Shown: positions 1-8,556, numbered from the stretch's first letter. The stretch is 52,863 bases of DNA from JBBQNJ01 sp038329845 (GCA_038329845.1 JBBQNJ010000028.1:1-52863); one strand, 5' to 3'. A program made the numbers and translations. Notes: generated by a model not told the origin, from the sequence alone.

Positions 1-1
1 G

Positions 2-1126
2 ATCTCCAAGACGATCAATCTTCCGAATGAGGCGACAGTCCAGGACATCAAGCAAAGCTATCAGTTGAGCTGGGAGCTTGGCCTCAAGGCCAACGCGCTT
101 TATCGTGACGGCTCCAAGCTCAGCCAGCCGCTGAACTCCAAAAGCGACGAAGATCTGAGCTCGGCCGAGGATGATGATGCCGAGGCGATCGCCGAAGCCC
201 GCCAGGAAGTGGCGGCAGACGTTGCCCGCGCCGCGCTTGAGGTGTCGGCGATGCCCAGCGTATCCAGCAGCGACAATCTCGCGCCGCTGTCACCGGTGCA
301 TACGCACACGATCGAGAAGATCGTGGAGCGGATCGTCGAGCGGCCGCTGCGCCGCCGGCTCCCGGACACCCGCCGGGCCATCACCCACAAGTTCGACGTG
401 GCCGGGCACGAGGGATATCTCACCGCCGGGCTTTATCAGGACGGCCAGCCGGGCGAGGTGTTCATCACCATGGCCAAGGAAGGCTCGACGATCGGCGGAC
501 TGATGGATGCGATCGCCACGTTAGTTTCCGTATCGTTGCAATACGGAGTCCCGGTCGAGTCGCTGGTGCGAAAGTTCGAGCATGTGCGGTTCGAGCCGAG
601 CGGCATGACGCGCAACGCCGAGATACCGTTCGCCAAAAGCCTGGTGGATTACATCTTCCGCTGGTTGGCGATGGAGTTCATCCCCGGCTACCGCGCTGCC
701 AACGCCCCGCGTCGGGAAAAGAAGCCGGTGCCCGTGCCGACAGTCGCTCCCGCGACGCCGACTCCTTCGTCGGCCATAGCTTCGCTCCCGCCGGGGACAG
801 CGCCGATGCAAGCGGACGTGGAGGCCGTGGCACCGATTCAGCGTTCGGGGAAAAAGAGCGGCAACGGGCACGGCCCGCGGATCGAGCCGGACAGCGCCAA
901 GGCGTTCGACTATGATGGCGGGCCCGAGCTGATCAAGTCCGCGGCGTCCGATGACGCTGACAGCTTTCACGCCACGCGGCTGGGGGTAATGATCGACCCG
1001 CTTAGCCAGCAAACCAGCGAATTGCAGGCCGACGCCCCCGCGTGCGATGTCTGCGGCAGCATCACCGTGCGTAGCGGCACCTGTTATAAGTGCCTGAATT
1101 GCGGGAATTCGATGGGATGTAGTTGA
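2..1126 (+). CDS. nrdJ: Vitamin B12-dependent ribonucleotide reductase, C-terminal part (5' truncated by window)
   Basis: Class II ribonucleotide reductase makes deoxyribonucleotides from ribonucleotides using adenosylcobalamin. Only the last ~374 codons are in the window. The reading frame is open from base 2, so the gene starts upstream and the TTG at 65 is internal. The first residues (SKTINLPNEAT, then SYQLSWELGLKANALYRDGS) match the end of the catalytic barrel. A charged linker follows, then a TSCPD-type domain (roughly GHEGYLTAGLYQDGQPGEVF to PFAKSLVDYIFRWLAMEF), then a Pro/Ala-rich linker. The protein ends in a C-x2-C ... C-x2-C zinc ribbon finishing in MGCS, typical of NrdJ. TSCPD and ribbon together make the family call secure; the barrel itself cannot be checked. 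Confidence 0.93.
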   Translation: MSKTINLPNEATVQDIKQSYQLSWELGLKANALYRDGSKLSQPLNSKSDEDLSSAEDDDAEAIAEARQEVAADVARAALEVSAMPSVSSSDNLAPLSPVHTHTIEKIVERIVERPLRRRLPDTRRAITHKFDVAGHEGYLTAGLYQDGQPGEVFITMAKEGSTIGGLMDAIATLVSVSLQYGVPVESLVRKFEHVRFEPSGMTRNAEIPFAKSLVDYIFRWLAMEFIPGYRAANAPRREKKPVPVPTVAPATPTPSSAIASLPPGTAPMQADVEAVAPIQRSGKKSGNGHGPRIEPDSAKAFDYDGGPELIKSAASDDADSFHATRLGVMIDPLSQQTSELQADAPACDVCGSITVRSGTCYKCLNCGNSMGCS

Positions 1127-1140
1127 GGAAGGGACGGAGG

Positions 1141-1291
1141 GGGGAGGGGATGAGGGTGATTGGGTGAGGGGGTGAACGGGTGGGAGTAATAGGGTGAAAG
1201 GGTGATTGGCGATCTCGCCTTGTCACCCCCTCACCTTGTCACCCTCTCACCTTGTCACCCCCTCACTCCATCACCCCATCACCCCCTCACC
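1141..1291. repeat. Mirrored simple-repeat cassette (GGGTGA arm / TCACCC arm)
   Basis: Between nrdJ and the PPK2 gene the + strand carries about ten variants of GGGTGA (1141-1206), then the short palindrome GGCGATCTCGCC (1208-1219), then about ten variants of TCACCC (1220-1291). The right arm is therefore an imperfect reverse complement of the left, and the whole could fold into one long hairpin. It may end nrdJ transcription, but there is no T-run, so I treat it as a repeat. Confidence 0.8.
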
Positions 1292-1319
1292 GGAGTCGCT
1301 GAAAACAACGGAGCGCAAC

Positions 1320-2126
1320 ATGATCGACTGTCCGTATCTCATCAAGCCCGGGACCGCGCCGGATATGAAGAAGCGCAAGACCGACGACCAGGGGCCGTTT
1401 GGCGATAAGTCGGATGCGATCAAGCCCACCCGGAAAAATCTCGATCGAATGGCCGAGCTTCAAGAGGTGCTATACGCCCAGGCCAAACACGCGCTGCTGA
1501 TCGTGATCCAGGCGATGGACACTGGCGGTAAGGACGGCGCCATCGAGCATGTGTTCGGCGGGATCAATCCGCAGGGATGCCGTGTCAGCAGTTTTAAGAA
1601 GCCGACGGAACTCGAGTTGGCCCACGATTTCCTCTGGCGGGCTCATGTTAATGTGCCTCCGCTCGGGATGATTGGGATATTCAACCGCTCGCACTACGAG
1701 GACGTGTTGGTCGTGCGAGTCCACGAACTCGTCGCAAAAAAAGTCTGGTCGAGCCGATACGCGCACATCAACGCCTTCGAAAAAATGCTCGCCGACGAAG
1801 GGGTGACGATCATCAAGTTTTTCCTCCACATCTCGAAGGATGAGCAGAAAGAGCGACTCGAGGCGCGGCTGGCCGACAAGCAAAAGCACTGGAAGTTCAG
1901 CGTCAACGACCTGGCCGAGCGCAAGCGATGGGATGATTACCAACAGGCGTACGAAGACGCCCTGCGCGAAACCAGCACTCCCTGGGCGCCGTGGTACGCC
2001 GTTCCCGCCGATCGCAAGTGGTTCCGCAACTGGGTCCTGAGCGAGACCCTGGTACGCACGCTCGAGCGGATGGATCTGCATTTTCCCCCGGCACCCGAGG
2101 GGCTGGATCAAGTCAAGGTTGTCTAG
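1320..2126 (+). CDS. Polyphosphate kinase 2 (PPK2) family protein
   Basis: PPK2 enzymes transfer phosphate between polyphosphate and nucleotides in the cytoplasm. The 268-residue protein has the family's Walker A loop AMDTGGKDG (about 65-73), and IGIFNRSHYEDVLVVRVHEL (from about 118), the Walker B/lid region typical of PPK2. The Lys-rich N-terminus and length fit the short single-domain (class I/III) type that phosphorylates AMP and/or ADP; which one cannot be told from sequence. The frame is open back to 1206, but the upstream part runs through the simple-repeat cassette. ATG 1320 is preceded by GGAG and is the natural start. It stands alone between two repeat elements. Confidence 0.9.
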   Translation: MIDCPYLIKPGTAPDMKKRKTDDQGPFGDKSDAIKPTRKNLDRMAELQEVLYAQAKHALLIVIQAMDTGGKDGAIEHVFGGINPQGCRVSSFKKPTELELAHDFLWRAHVNVPPLGMIGIFNRSHYEDVLVVRVHELVAKKVWSSRYAHINAFEKMLADEGVTIIKFFLHISKDEQKERLEARLADKQKHWKFSVNDLAERKRWDDYQQAYEDALRETSTPWAPWYAVPADRKWFRNWVLSETLVRTLERMDLHFPPAPEGLDQVKVV

Positions 2127-2198
2127 CCGTCGCCGTCGCCGACTCGCATAAGAGGACCTCCCGTGGCACGGCACAGGGACGCCCCGCCCACGCCCTAC

Positions 2199-2385
2199 GG
2201 GGACAATCCAGAATATTCCCGTCGCGCCATCCGCTTCCTCCCGCCCTTCTGGCTCGACGACGGCGGCGGCGGACGACTGCCATCCCGAATATTCCCCTCG
2301 CGCCATCCACTTCCTCCCGCCCGCTCGTCGCGCCAGGCGACTTGGCCCGATGATGTCGCTTGCGGGGAATATTCTGGATGTCCCC
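2199..2385. repeat. REPIN/MITE-like element, copy A (GAATATTC family)
   Basis: The element is bounded by inverted ends: GGGGACAATCCAGAATATTC at 2199-2218 and GGGGAATATTCTGGATGTCC from 2364. A third, internal half-site CCCGAATATTCCCC lies at 2284-2297. A phrase containing CGCGCCATCC(G/A)CTTCCTCCCGCCC occurs twice inside. Related elements with the same ends lie at 23880-23954 and 47461-47566. It fills most of the 343-bp gap between the PPK2 and flippase genes, and no coding frame there is convincing. Confidence 0.8.
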
Positions 2386-2469
2386 TTCGACCCAACCGCG
2401 CCGACAGGCCGTTTTTTTTCGCCCACCATTGCCAGCGAGCGGTCGTGCCGCCAGAATCAGGCGCGATTC

Positions 2470-3888
2470 ATGAAGACCTCGGTGAAAAAATGGATTCGGT
2501 TCGCCCTTCGCTGGGGCGTTGCGGCGGCGGGGATATGGTGGGTTGTCAGCAATCTCACTCTCTATGACCGCGTGTGGTATCTCGATGAGAATCAGCGGCC
2601 GGTATCGGCCCGCCTGGCCAGGCCCGCGGGAGAGGACGCCGCCGAATACATGATCTTGGACCCGGCGACCGGCGAGCCGCGGACGGTTCCGGCCTCGGAT
2701 GTGATCAACTCCGCCGATGCCGATCACAAGCGACTGACGATCGACGGGGGAGATGGAACCATCCGGCACGTGGAATTGCTGGGCATGCGGCTGATCGGGG
2801 ACATCAATCACAATCCGAAGGTCGCGGCGCTTCTCGTGGCGTCGGGACCTCACTCGCGGGGGGAGTGGATATCGCCCGAGCAGGTGCAAGGGGGATTCAC
2901 ATTGCATGTGCCGCGCCCCCGGGTCGAGCCGGGGCTGATCTCGATGGCGGCCAAGGCCAACGGATGGCTGCTGGCCCTGGCGATGGCGGTCATGCCGCTG
3001 ACATTCATCATCACCAGCTACCGCTGGTGGCAGTTGTGCAAGGCCCTGGACATCCGCATGACCCTCTCGCGGGCGTTCGCGCTGAACATGGTCGGGGCGT
3101 TTTACAACACGTTCCTGGTCGGCGTGACCGGCGGCGATCTGCTCAAGGCCTACTACGCCAGCAAGCAAACTCCCCACCGCGCCCGCGCGGTGATGAGCGT
3201 CCTGGTCGATCGCGTCATCGGCCTGGTGGCGCTGATTCTCCTGGGCGGGGCCATGGCCGCCTGGCAGTGGGTGTCGTTGCCCGCCGCCGATCCCACGGCG
3301 AGGATGTGCCGGCGCGTGGCGCTGTTGTGCGGCCTGATCCTGCTGTCGATGGCTGGCGGCCTGCTGGTGTACTTCCACCCGGTGACCCGCCGATTGTTCG
3401 GGCTGGATTTCATCCTCAAACGGCTTCCCATGCAGCATCATGTGCAAAGCGTCCTGCACGTGTTCGAGAGCTATCGGCGAAAACCCCTGCTGGTGATCTG
3501 GGCGATCCTCGTGAGTTTCCCGGTCCATGTCGTGAGCATTATCGGCGCCACCCTGGCGGGAAAGGCGTTCGGGCTGCCGCTGTCGGTGGGGTATTACTTC
3601 GTGGTCGTTCCCGTGGCGGTGCTGGTCGCGTCGGTGCCGATTTCCCCGCAGGGTGCCGGCGTGATGGAGTTTTTCACCTTCAGCTTAACGGAAAAGCAGG
3701 GCGCCACGGTCGCCGAGGCTCTAGCGCTGACCATGTCGATCCGGTTCCTGCAAATCCTGTGGAACCTCACCGGAGGAATCTTCGTGCTTCGCGGCGGATA
3801 TCACACGCCCTCGATCGAAGAGGCGCGGGACTTGGAATCGCAGACGGACGACTGCCCCGCGGCGCCCGCGGCAGCGCCGGCGGGATGA
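2470..3888 (+). CDS. Flippase-like membrane protein, lysylphosphatidylglycerol synthase TM / UPF0104 family, with N-terminal extracytoplasmic domain
   Basis: Polytopic inner-membrane protein of 472 residues. TM1 is about 10-28. A hydrophilic region of about 135 residues (30-165) follows and is predicted to lie outside the membrane. From about 166 on comes the multi-helix domain of the LPG synthase TM / AglD family, with the signature GGDLLKAYY (221-229) and a conserved DR (247-248). Family members flip or handle lipid-linked substrates; the substrate here is unknown. The large domain between TM1 and the conserved core is not a standard part of the family. The frame is open back to 2350, but that stretch is the repeat element, so ATG 2470 is used. 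The VOC gene follows 13 bp later, probably co-transcribed. Confidence 0.82.
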   Translation: MKTSVKKWIRFALRWGVAAAGIWWVVSNLTLYDRVWYLDENQRPVSARLARPAGEDAAEYMILDPATGEPRTVPASDVINSADADHKRLTIDGGDGTIRHVELLGMRLIGDINHNPKVAALLVASGPHSRGEWISPEQVQGGFTLHVPRPRVEPGLISMAAKANGWLLALAMAVMPLTFIITSYRWWQLCKALDIRMTLSRAFALNMVGAFYNTFLVGVTGGDLLKAYYASKQTPHRARAVMSVLVDRVIGLVALILLGGAMAAWQWVSLPAADPTARMCRRVALLCGLILLSMAGGLLVYFHPVTRRLFGLDFILKRLPMQHHVQSVLHVFESYRRKPLLVIWAILVSFPVHVVSIIGATLAGKAFGLPLSVGYYFVVVPVAVLVASVPISPQGAGVMEFFTFSLTEKQGATVAEALALTMSIRFLQILWNLTGGIFVLRGGYHTPSIEEARDLESQTDDCPAAPAAAPAG

Positions 3889-3901
3889 ACCGGAGGATCT
3901 C

Positions 3902-4711
3902 GTGATTCGCGGAATCGACAGAATTCTCGTTCGCGTCACGGCCCTCGAGGCGGCGGTGAAGTTCTATCACGAGGCGTTTGGAATGCGGATCATCCGCCAT
4001 GACCGCAACATCGCCAGCCTGGCGATGGCCGACCAGGACGCGGAATTGATTCTGCATAACGATCCGGACCTGCCCGCCGAGGCGATCTACTACCGCGTGG
4101 ATGATGTGCGCCAGTTGTACGAACGCCGTGAAGAATTGGGGCTGAAGTTCATCTCCGCCCCGGCGGCGGTGGCTCGCGGTTTTCGCGCCACGATCAAGGA
4201 TCCGTTCGGAATGGTGCTGATGATCCTGGATCGAATGACTGAGGGGTCGGCGGCGCTGGAGGACGGCCGCCCGCCCGACCAAGCGGGGCTGTTCCCCGGA
4301 ACCCTCGTGCGCGCATCGCCCAAGCCCGAGGCGTTGATCGCCATCTACGAGCGCATCGGTCGCACCGCCGACGATCTGCCATATACGCCCCACTTCGAGC
4401 AACTCTATCGCGATTATTCGGCGATGTTCGGGGATCAACCTCCCGGGCGCGATGAGGTCTGGCGCCACCTGCTGAATCTTCGCAAGGGGAGCAAACTCCC
4501 GCGCCTGGGCGAAGCCCGCAGCATCCCCCCGCCGATCAGCGATGAAGACCGCGCCAAGCTGCGCAGCGCGCTGGGCGAAGAAATCGGCAAGCGCGATCGG
4601 CTGCCCTACACGGATCGATTTGATCAACTGGTCGATGAGTTCAATCGCACGCAGCCGCGGGCGCTGTCACCGCATCTCATCTGGCGGCTGGTGGCAACGC
4701 TGGCGAAATGA
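3902..4711 (+). CDS. VOC (glyoxalase/bleomycin-resistance fold) protein with duplicated C-terminal helical module
   Basis: The N-terminal ~115 residues form one VOC module: GIDRILVRVTALEAAVKFY at the start, FGMRI, and a terminal KDPFGMVLMILD. Such domains bind metals and small molecules; the substrate is unknown. The C-terminal half holds two related helical units, YTPHFEQLYRDYSAMFGDQ and YTDRFDQLVDEFNRTQPRA, each followed by a W-R-x-L/V segment, so this part is an internal duplication. The GTG start at 3902 is set by GGAGG five bases upstream, and the 13-bp gap suggests an operon with the flippase gene. The last codons (VATLAK, stop) are the first unit of a tandem repeat that runs on past the stop. 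Confidence 0.75.
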   Translation: MIRGIDRILVRVTALEAAVKFYHEAFGMRIIRHDRNIASLAMADQDAELILHNDPDLPAEAIYYRVDDVRQLYERREELGLKFISAPAAVARGFRATIKDPFGMVLMILDRMTEGSAALEDGRPPDQAGLFPGTLVRASPKPEALIAIYERIGRTADDLPYTPHFEQLYRDYSAMFGDQPPGRDEVWRHLLNLRKGSKLPRLGEARSIPPPISDEDRAKLRSALGEEIGKRDRLPYTDRFDQLVDEFNRTQPRALSPHLIWRLVATLAK

Positions 4712-4850
4712 ACCCAATCCGATCCGCCGGCAGCGTCAGGCGGGCGCTGCGTGAGGTGGCGACGCTGGCAAAATGAAGCCAGCCCGATCACGCCGGCAGT
4801 GGCAGGCGGGTGCCACATGAGGTGGCGACGCTGGCGAAATAAAGCCAACC
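4692..4850. repeat. Tandem ~65-bp repeat overlapping the 3' end of the VOC gene
   Basis: Units start at 4692, 4757 and 4823 (spacing 65 and 66 bp), each beginning with TGGC(A/G)ACGCTGGC(G/A)AAAT. The first unit includes the last six VOC codons and the stop. The second repeats the same tail after the stop, and the third is partial. The convergent primase-like gene ends at 4854. Confidence 0.8.
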
Positions 4851-4853
4851 CGA

Positions 4854-6233
4854 TCACGCGTCTGGCGCGCTCGCCTGGATCATTGCCAGGATGCCTTGCC
4901 GCATCGCCGCCGAAAGTTTCGGCCAGGCGCGGATGACCCGCCGCAAATCGGGATCGTCGCAGTCGGCGGGCGATTCAACGACCGCCGTCTTCGGCATTTT
5001 CGCGAGATTCTCGGCGAAATCTCCGCTGTCCAGGTTCGGTGCCGCCATCATGTGAGCCATGGCGCCGACGACCTCTCCGCGGGCATCGGGCGGCGTGATC
5101 TCGGCGAGGCGCGCCGCGTCGACGGTGCGGCCCGACGAGTGCAGCCCCTGCATGGCCGTGAAGATCGTCCGATGCACGCGCACGCCGAACGCGGGCGGGG
5201 AAATCCCCGCTTCACCGACCTTGGCGAACTCGTCGGCGAAACGCCCGTCACTGGCGGCACCGAGCAGATGGCCCAGGACCTGCTTCTCGAGATCGTCGTG
5301 CGTGGTGTCGTTGCGTCTGCTAAGGGCGGCGATCGCCACCGCGGCACGCAGCTCGGGGTCTTCGTCGCAGGCGGATTGCTTTGCGGGTTCAGGCATGATC
5401 AAGCTCGCAGTCAGGTTTGAAGGAGGCGCGGGAGCGGTCGCATCGTTGCCGACGTACGTGACATGGCGAATCTCCGGCACCAGGCGGGTGTCATTCCCAT
5501 GGGCGCCGAGAATCACTTCGACGGCATCCACACCTTCCTGCCAGCGGCGCAGATGCCAAACCCTGCTCCAATAGTGACTGAACATCGGATGTCGGCCGGG
5601 CAATCGAAACCAGTCTCCAGGCGAATTGGGATCGCTCAGCGAAGGCTGCGATGGAAAAACCGCGGGCGCGACTTCCAGGCCCAACCGCGAGGGATCGGAA
5701 ACCAGTTCGCTGGCGAAGGCGTGAACGCGGGGCGTGGGCAGAGGCTCCTTGAGAATCACCAGCAGATGAAAACCGCCCACGCCGTTGGAATCGATCAGCA
5801 GCGGCCGAAATCCCCGGCTGGAAAGGTCCTCGAGCAGGTGCATCGCCGCGACGCGGTTCTTTTCGGGGGTCGTGCCGCGACCGGGATCGTGATGAACGTC
5901 GAACGCGAACCAGCGCGACTGGTTCTGGGCGCTGGTCGAGAACAATCCGATCAGATGTCCGGAGTCTTCGCCCGTGAAATGCCGCAGCAAGGCTTTTTTG
6001 CCGAGCGTGCGCTCGCCGCGTAGATCCCGGCGCGGGGCCAGACGCGTGAACCGCATCTTCCCATCCTCGTCCGGCTTGATTCGCGATTGCGAACGGTAAC
6101 ATCCCCACAGGTCGATCCGGTTGACCATGTGCGACAAAGTCCAGTGGGCAAGCCAGTCGGCGCGATTGCGCCAGGCCGCGACCACTCGAGGATCGGCGAT
6201 GGGTCGTTTGGAATTCGGTTGGGTATCCGGCAT
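4854..6233 (-). CDS. TOTE-type archaeo-eukaryotic primase (AEP) domain protein with DnaB-N-like C-terminal domain
   Basis: A 459-residue protein. Residues about 85-225 resemble AEP/Prim-Pol domains of the TOTE class: motif I around RWFAFDVHHDP (D112), motif II NGVGGFHLLVIL (H156), motif III GDWFRLPGRHP (about 207-216). Residues about 311-405 (LEKQVLGHLLG ... HRTIFTAMQGL ... VDAARLAEI) resemble the DnaB helicase N-terminal helical domain. A primase, polymerase or replication-linked role is inferred. In motif I the usual second acidic residue appears to be His (D-V-H-H-D), so activity may be changed. Start: ATG 6233; the frame is open to 6434 but overlaps the upstream gene. No helicase or nuclease partner of a TOTE system is adjacent. 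Confidence 0.68.
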   Translation of the reverse strand: MPDTQPNSKRPIADPRVVAAWRNRADWLAHWTLSHMVNRIDLWGCYRSQSRIKPDEDGKMRFTRLAPRRDLRGERTLGKKALLRHFTGEDSGHLIGLFSTSAQNQSRWFAFDVHHDPGRGTTPEKNRVAAMHLLEDLSSRGFRPLLIDSNGVGGFHLLVILKEPLPTPRVHAFASELVSDPSRLGLEVAPAVFPSQPSLSDPNSPGDWFRLPGRHPMFSHYWSRVWHLRRWQEGVDAVEVILGAHGNDTRLVPEIRHVTYVGNDATAPAPPSNLTASLIMPEPAKQSACDEDPELRAAVAIAALSRRNDTTHDDLEKQVLGHLLGAASDGRFADEFAKVGEAGISPPAFGVRVHRTIFTAMQGLHSSGRTVDAARLAEITPPDARGEVVGAMAHMMAAPNLDSGDFAENLAKMPKTAVVESPADCDDPDLRRVIRAWPKLSAAMRQGILAMIQASAPDA

Positions 6234-6318
6234 AGGCGATTCCAAAATACATTCTGCCCGCGAACCCCCGGATCTGTAAACGTTCATCTTGGGCGATTTG
6301 CTGCCAGCGGCATCTCGG

Positions 6319-6969
6319 TTAGTCGGACGGACCGGCCGGGCCATGCTCATCACGAACTGCGACAGCCTCGATATCCCCGGGCGACGCCGGCGCGGCGGTG
6401 CCTTCCAATCGAAGCGCCGCCCGCAGCGACTCACCGACGCGGTGCAATTCCCACGGCTCCCATGCCTCGATAAGACAAATGACCCGACCCTCGACCGTGT
6501 GGGCCTCGATGCGCCCCGGACGACGAATCAGAAACCGTCGTCGCGGCTCGACCACATCGACCGAGCGAAGCGCCCGGCGATGCAATTCCAGCGACACGCC
6601 TTTGCGGCCCGTTTGAAACAGCGTCTGCCCGGCGACGTGAATGACCATCAGCCGGTCCCGCCGACGAATCAGCAACATCAGCAGCGCGCCGACCAGCACC
6701 CAGTACGCCGCAAGCTGGCCAATGCGGAAGTAGCGCAGCGTTTGAGCATCGGGTTTGTCGATGGCCTCGACGAAGATGATCCGGCAGATTTCCGACGTGA
6801 TCACAGCCAGCAGTAACGCCCCGGGCAACAGTGGCAATCCCATCAAACGCGGCGTCACCGGCGCGACGGCGACAGTGACGCCGTCCGGTTGCGAATGGCA
6901 CCGCACCCCTCGGGCGGCGCGAGGGGGACCATCTAAAAGCGGGGCTCGAACTGCCGAAGTGGCCACCAT
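6319..6969 (-). CDS. Hypothetical membrane protein, two TM segments
   Basis: A 216-residue protein of unknown function. Two hydrophobic segments lie at about 44-62 (LPLLPGALLLAVITSEICRI) and 85-101 (LAAYWVLVGALLMLLI). A basic cytoplasmic region follows, with a beta-rich stretch (DRLMVIHVAGQTLFQTGRKG and onward) and a Pro/Ala-rich tail. ATG 6969 has GGAG four to five bases upstream. It sits 99 bp downstream of the BatA-like gene on the same strand and 85 bp upstream of the primase-like gene, so it may share a transcript with them. Confidence 0.55.
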   Translation of the reverse strand: MVATSAVRAPLLDGPPRAARGVRCHSQPDGVTVAVAPVTPRLMGLPLLPGALLLAVITSEICRIIFVEAIDKPDAQTLRYFRIGQLAAYWVLVGALLMLLIRRRDRLMVIHVAGQTLFQTGRKGVSLELHRRALRSVDVVEPRRRFLIRRPGRIEAHTVEGRVICLIEAWEPWELHRVGESLRAALRLEGTAAPASPGDIEAVAVRDEHGPAGPSD

Positions 6970-7068
6970 GACTCTCCATTCTGCGCCCGGCGAGGGGAAA
7001 AGTCAGCCCCTGGCGCAAACTTTTGGCTCGTGCTTCACCTTCCGGCGACGAGACGACGTCTCGAGTCG

Positions 7069-8556
7069 TCAGGAGGACTTGCTCTTCCATAGCCATGCCG
7101 CCGCGATGCACAGAACCATCGCGGCGGCGATGAACGCGGGGCGACGATCGGTGGCGGTGGCGCGCCCGCCGGCATGGGCGGCCGCCATGGCTGAATCGGG
7201 CGACGCGGAGAAGTCGCCGCCCCCGGCCGGTCCCAGTCGCAGGCGCATCCCCGATTTTTCCGGCAGCGGCACATATTCCTCGGCGGTTAGCCCGGCCCAG
7301 TCGAAGATGTTCGTCCAGAGAATCACGAAGGACGGCTCGCGTGCGAAGGGTCCGGATCCCAGGCACGTCCAGACGGCGCGAGATCCGCCGGCCTGACGAT
7401 AGGCGAGCAGTGCCGCATCGCCGCGCGTGACCAAGGGTGTCCATCCTTTGGGCGCCACCGCGCCGGCGCTTGCGGCGGCGGAAAAATCGACGGACTCGGT
7501 GAGCGGATGCGGCGCGATTACCAACATCGCGGAATCGGCCGTCGCCGCGGCGGCCTCGGCGACGATCACCCCCGAGCCGGTCCCCAGTTCCCCACTTTGT
7601 TTGACCACCGGCAACGCCGGTGAATCCGCGCCGGCGGGATGATGACGTTGATACACCTCGATAAATCGCGTGAGGTCCTCGGAGATCGCGCCGCCCGGCT
7701 CGATTCGCGGCGGGGGATGCCGGCGAACGATCGTCGCGGCGTCATCAAAAGGGATATCGTCGCCCGGGGTGATCTCGGCGGCGATCCGCTCGCCCAGCGG
7801 CTGGGGGAAATCAATGAACTCCAGCGCATCATCGCCGGAATCGTTCACCGCGACCGTTCGTTCGACCGTCACCCCGCCGCTGCTGACGCGCAGCGTCACT
7901 TTGCGGCGGGATGAAAAATTCCCAAGGCGTACCATCACCTGTGACCGCGGGACGGCGCGGGCCGACAATGCGATGATTCCCGCATTGGTCGAGGATCGAG
8001 CCGGGGCGATTCGAACCAGGCGCGGGTCGGAAATCGTCAGCTCCTGGTCGGTAATGACCGCCACCACCCCGCCGGTGCGGCGCAGCGCCTCTGAGGCCGA
8101 CGCCTCAAGCGCTGCGTGTGTGTCTCTTCCGACTGCCTCGAGCCGGGCGGCCTCGGTCAACGTCTCAATGGCCGCGGCGGGGACCGCTTGGACATCCACC
8201 CGACCCCCACTCGCGAGCCGCTCGATCCGCGGCGAGATCGCTTCGATCGTCGAGCCGATGCGCCCGCTCATCGTGGCACCGCGATCGACAATCAGCGTGA
8301 TCGCAACGGGGTTCGGCGCTGATCCAAATCGCGGGCCGGCCGCGCCCAGGATTGCCAGCAGGATCGCCAGCAGCGTGAGAATCGCCGACATGGGGGGCAA
8401 GATTAGCGATCGTTTCGTCGGTGGGCTTTGCACCGGACCGCGCCACAGGTTCAGAAACGGCACGACTCGGCGACGGCGCCGTCCCCACAGCATCCACGCC
8501 ACCACTGCCGCCAGCGGCACAAGGGCCAACAATCCGATGGGCCAAGCGAATGTCAT
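7069..8556 (-). CDS. BatA-like membrane protein with degenerate vWA domain
   Basis: A 495-residue protein. The start (MTFAWPIGLLALVPLAAVVAWML) and the second TM segment (LPPMSAILTLLAILLAILGAAGP) are those of the aerotolerance BatA N-terminal domain. A vWA-like region begins at VAITLIVDRGATMSG, and a final TM helix (FIAAAMVLCIAAAWLW) lies at the C-terminus. The MIDAS motif D-x-S-x-S is not kept (DRGAT), so metal binding at that site is doubtful. Family members usually sit with MoxR ATPase and DUF58 genes, which are absent here. ATG 8556 is chosen over upstream starts because it begins the hydrophobic segment and has GAGGCG upstream. The 178-residue exported protein precedes it by 62 bp. Confidence 0.72.
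   Translation of the reverse strand: MTFAWPIGLLALVPLAAVVAWMLWGRRRRRVVPFLNLWRGPVQSPPTKRSLILPPMSAILTLLAILLAILGAAGPRFGSAPNPVAITLIVDRGATMSGRIGSTIEAISPRIERLASGGRVDVQAVPAAAIETLTEAARLEAVGRDTHAALEASASEALRRTGGVVAVITDQELTISDPRLVRIAPARSSTNAGIIALSARAVPRSQVMVRLGNFSSRRKVTLRVSSGGVTVERTVAVNDSGDDALEFIDFPQPLGERIAAEITPGDDIPFDDAATIVRRHPPPRIEPGGAISEDLTRFIEVYQRHHPAGADSPALPVVKQSGELGTGSGVIVAEAAAATADSAMLVIAPHPLTESVDFSAAASAGAVAPKGWTPLVTRGDAALLAYRQAGGSRAVWTCLGSGPFAREPSFVILWTNIFDWAGLTAEEYVPLPEKSGMRLRLGPAGGGDFSASPDSAMAAAHAGGRATATDRRPAFIAAAMVLCIAAAWLWKSKSS

Noticed and set aside
2113..3528. Minus-strand ORF of 471 codons
   Set aside because: It is antisense to the flippase gene and its end runs through the repeat element.
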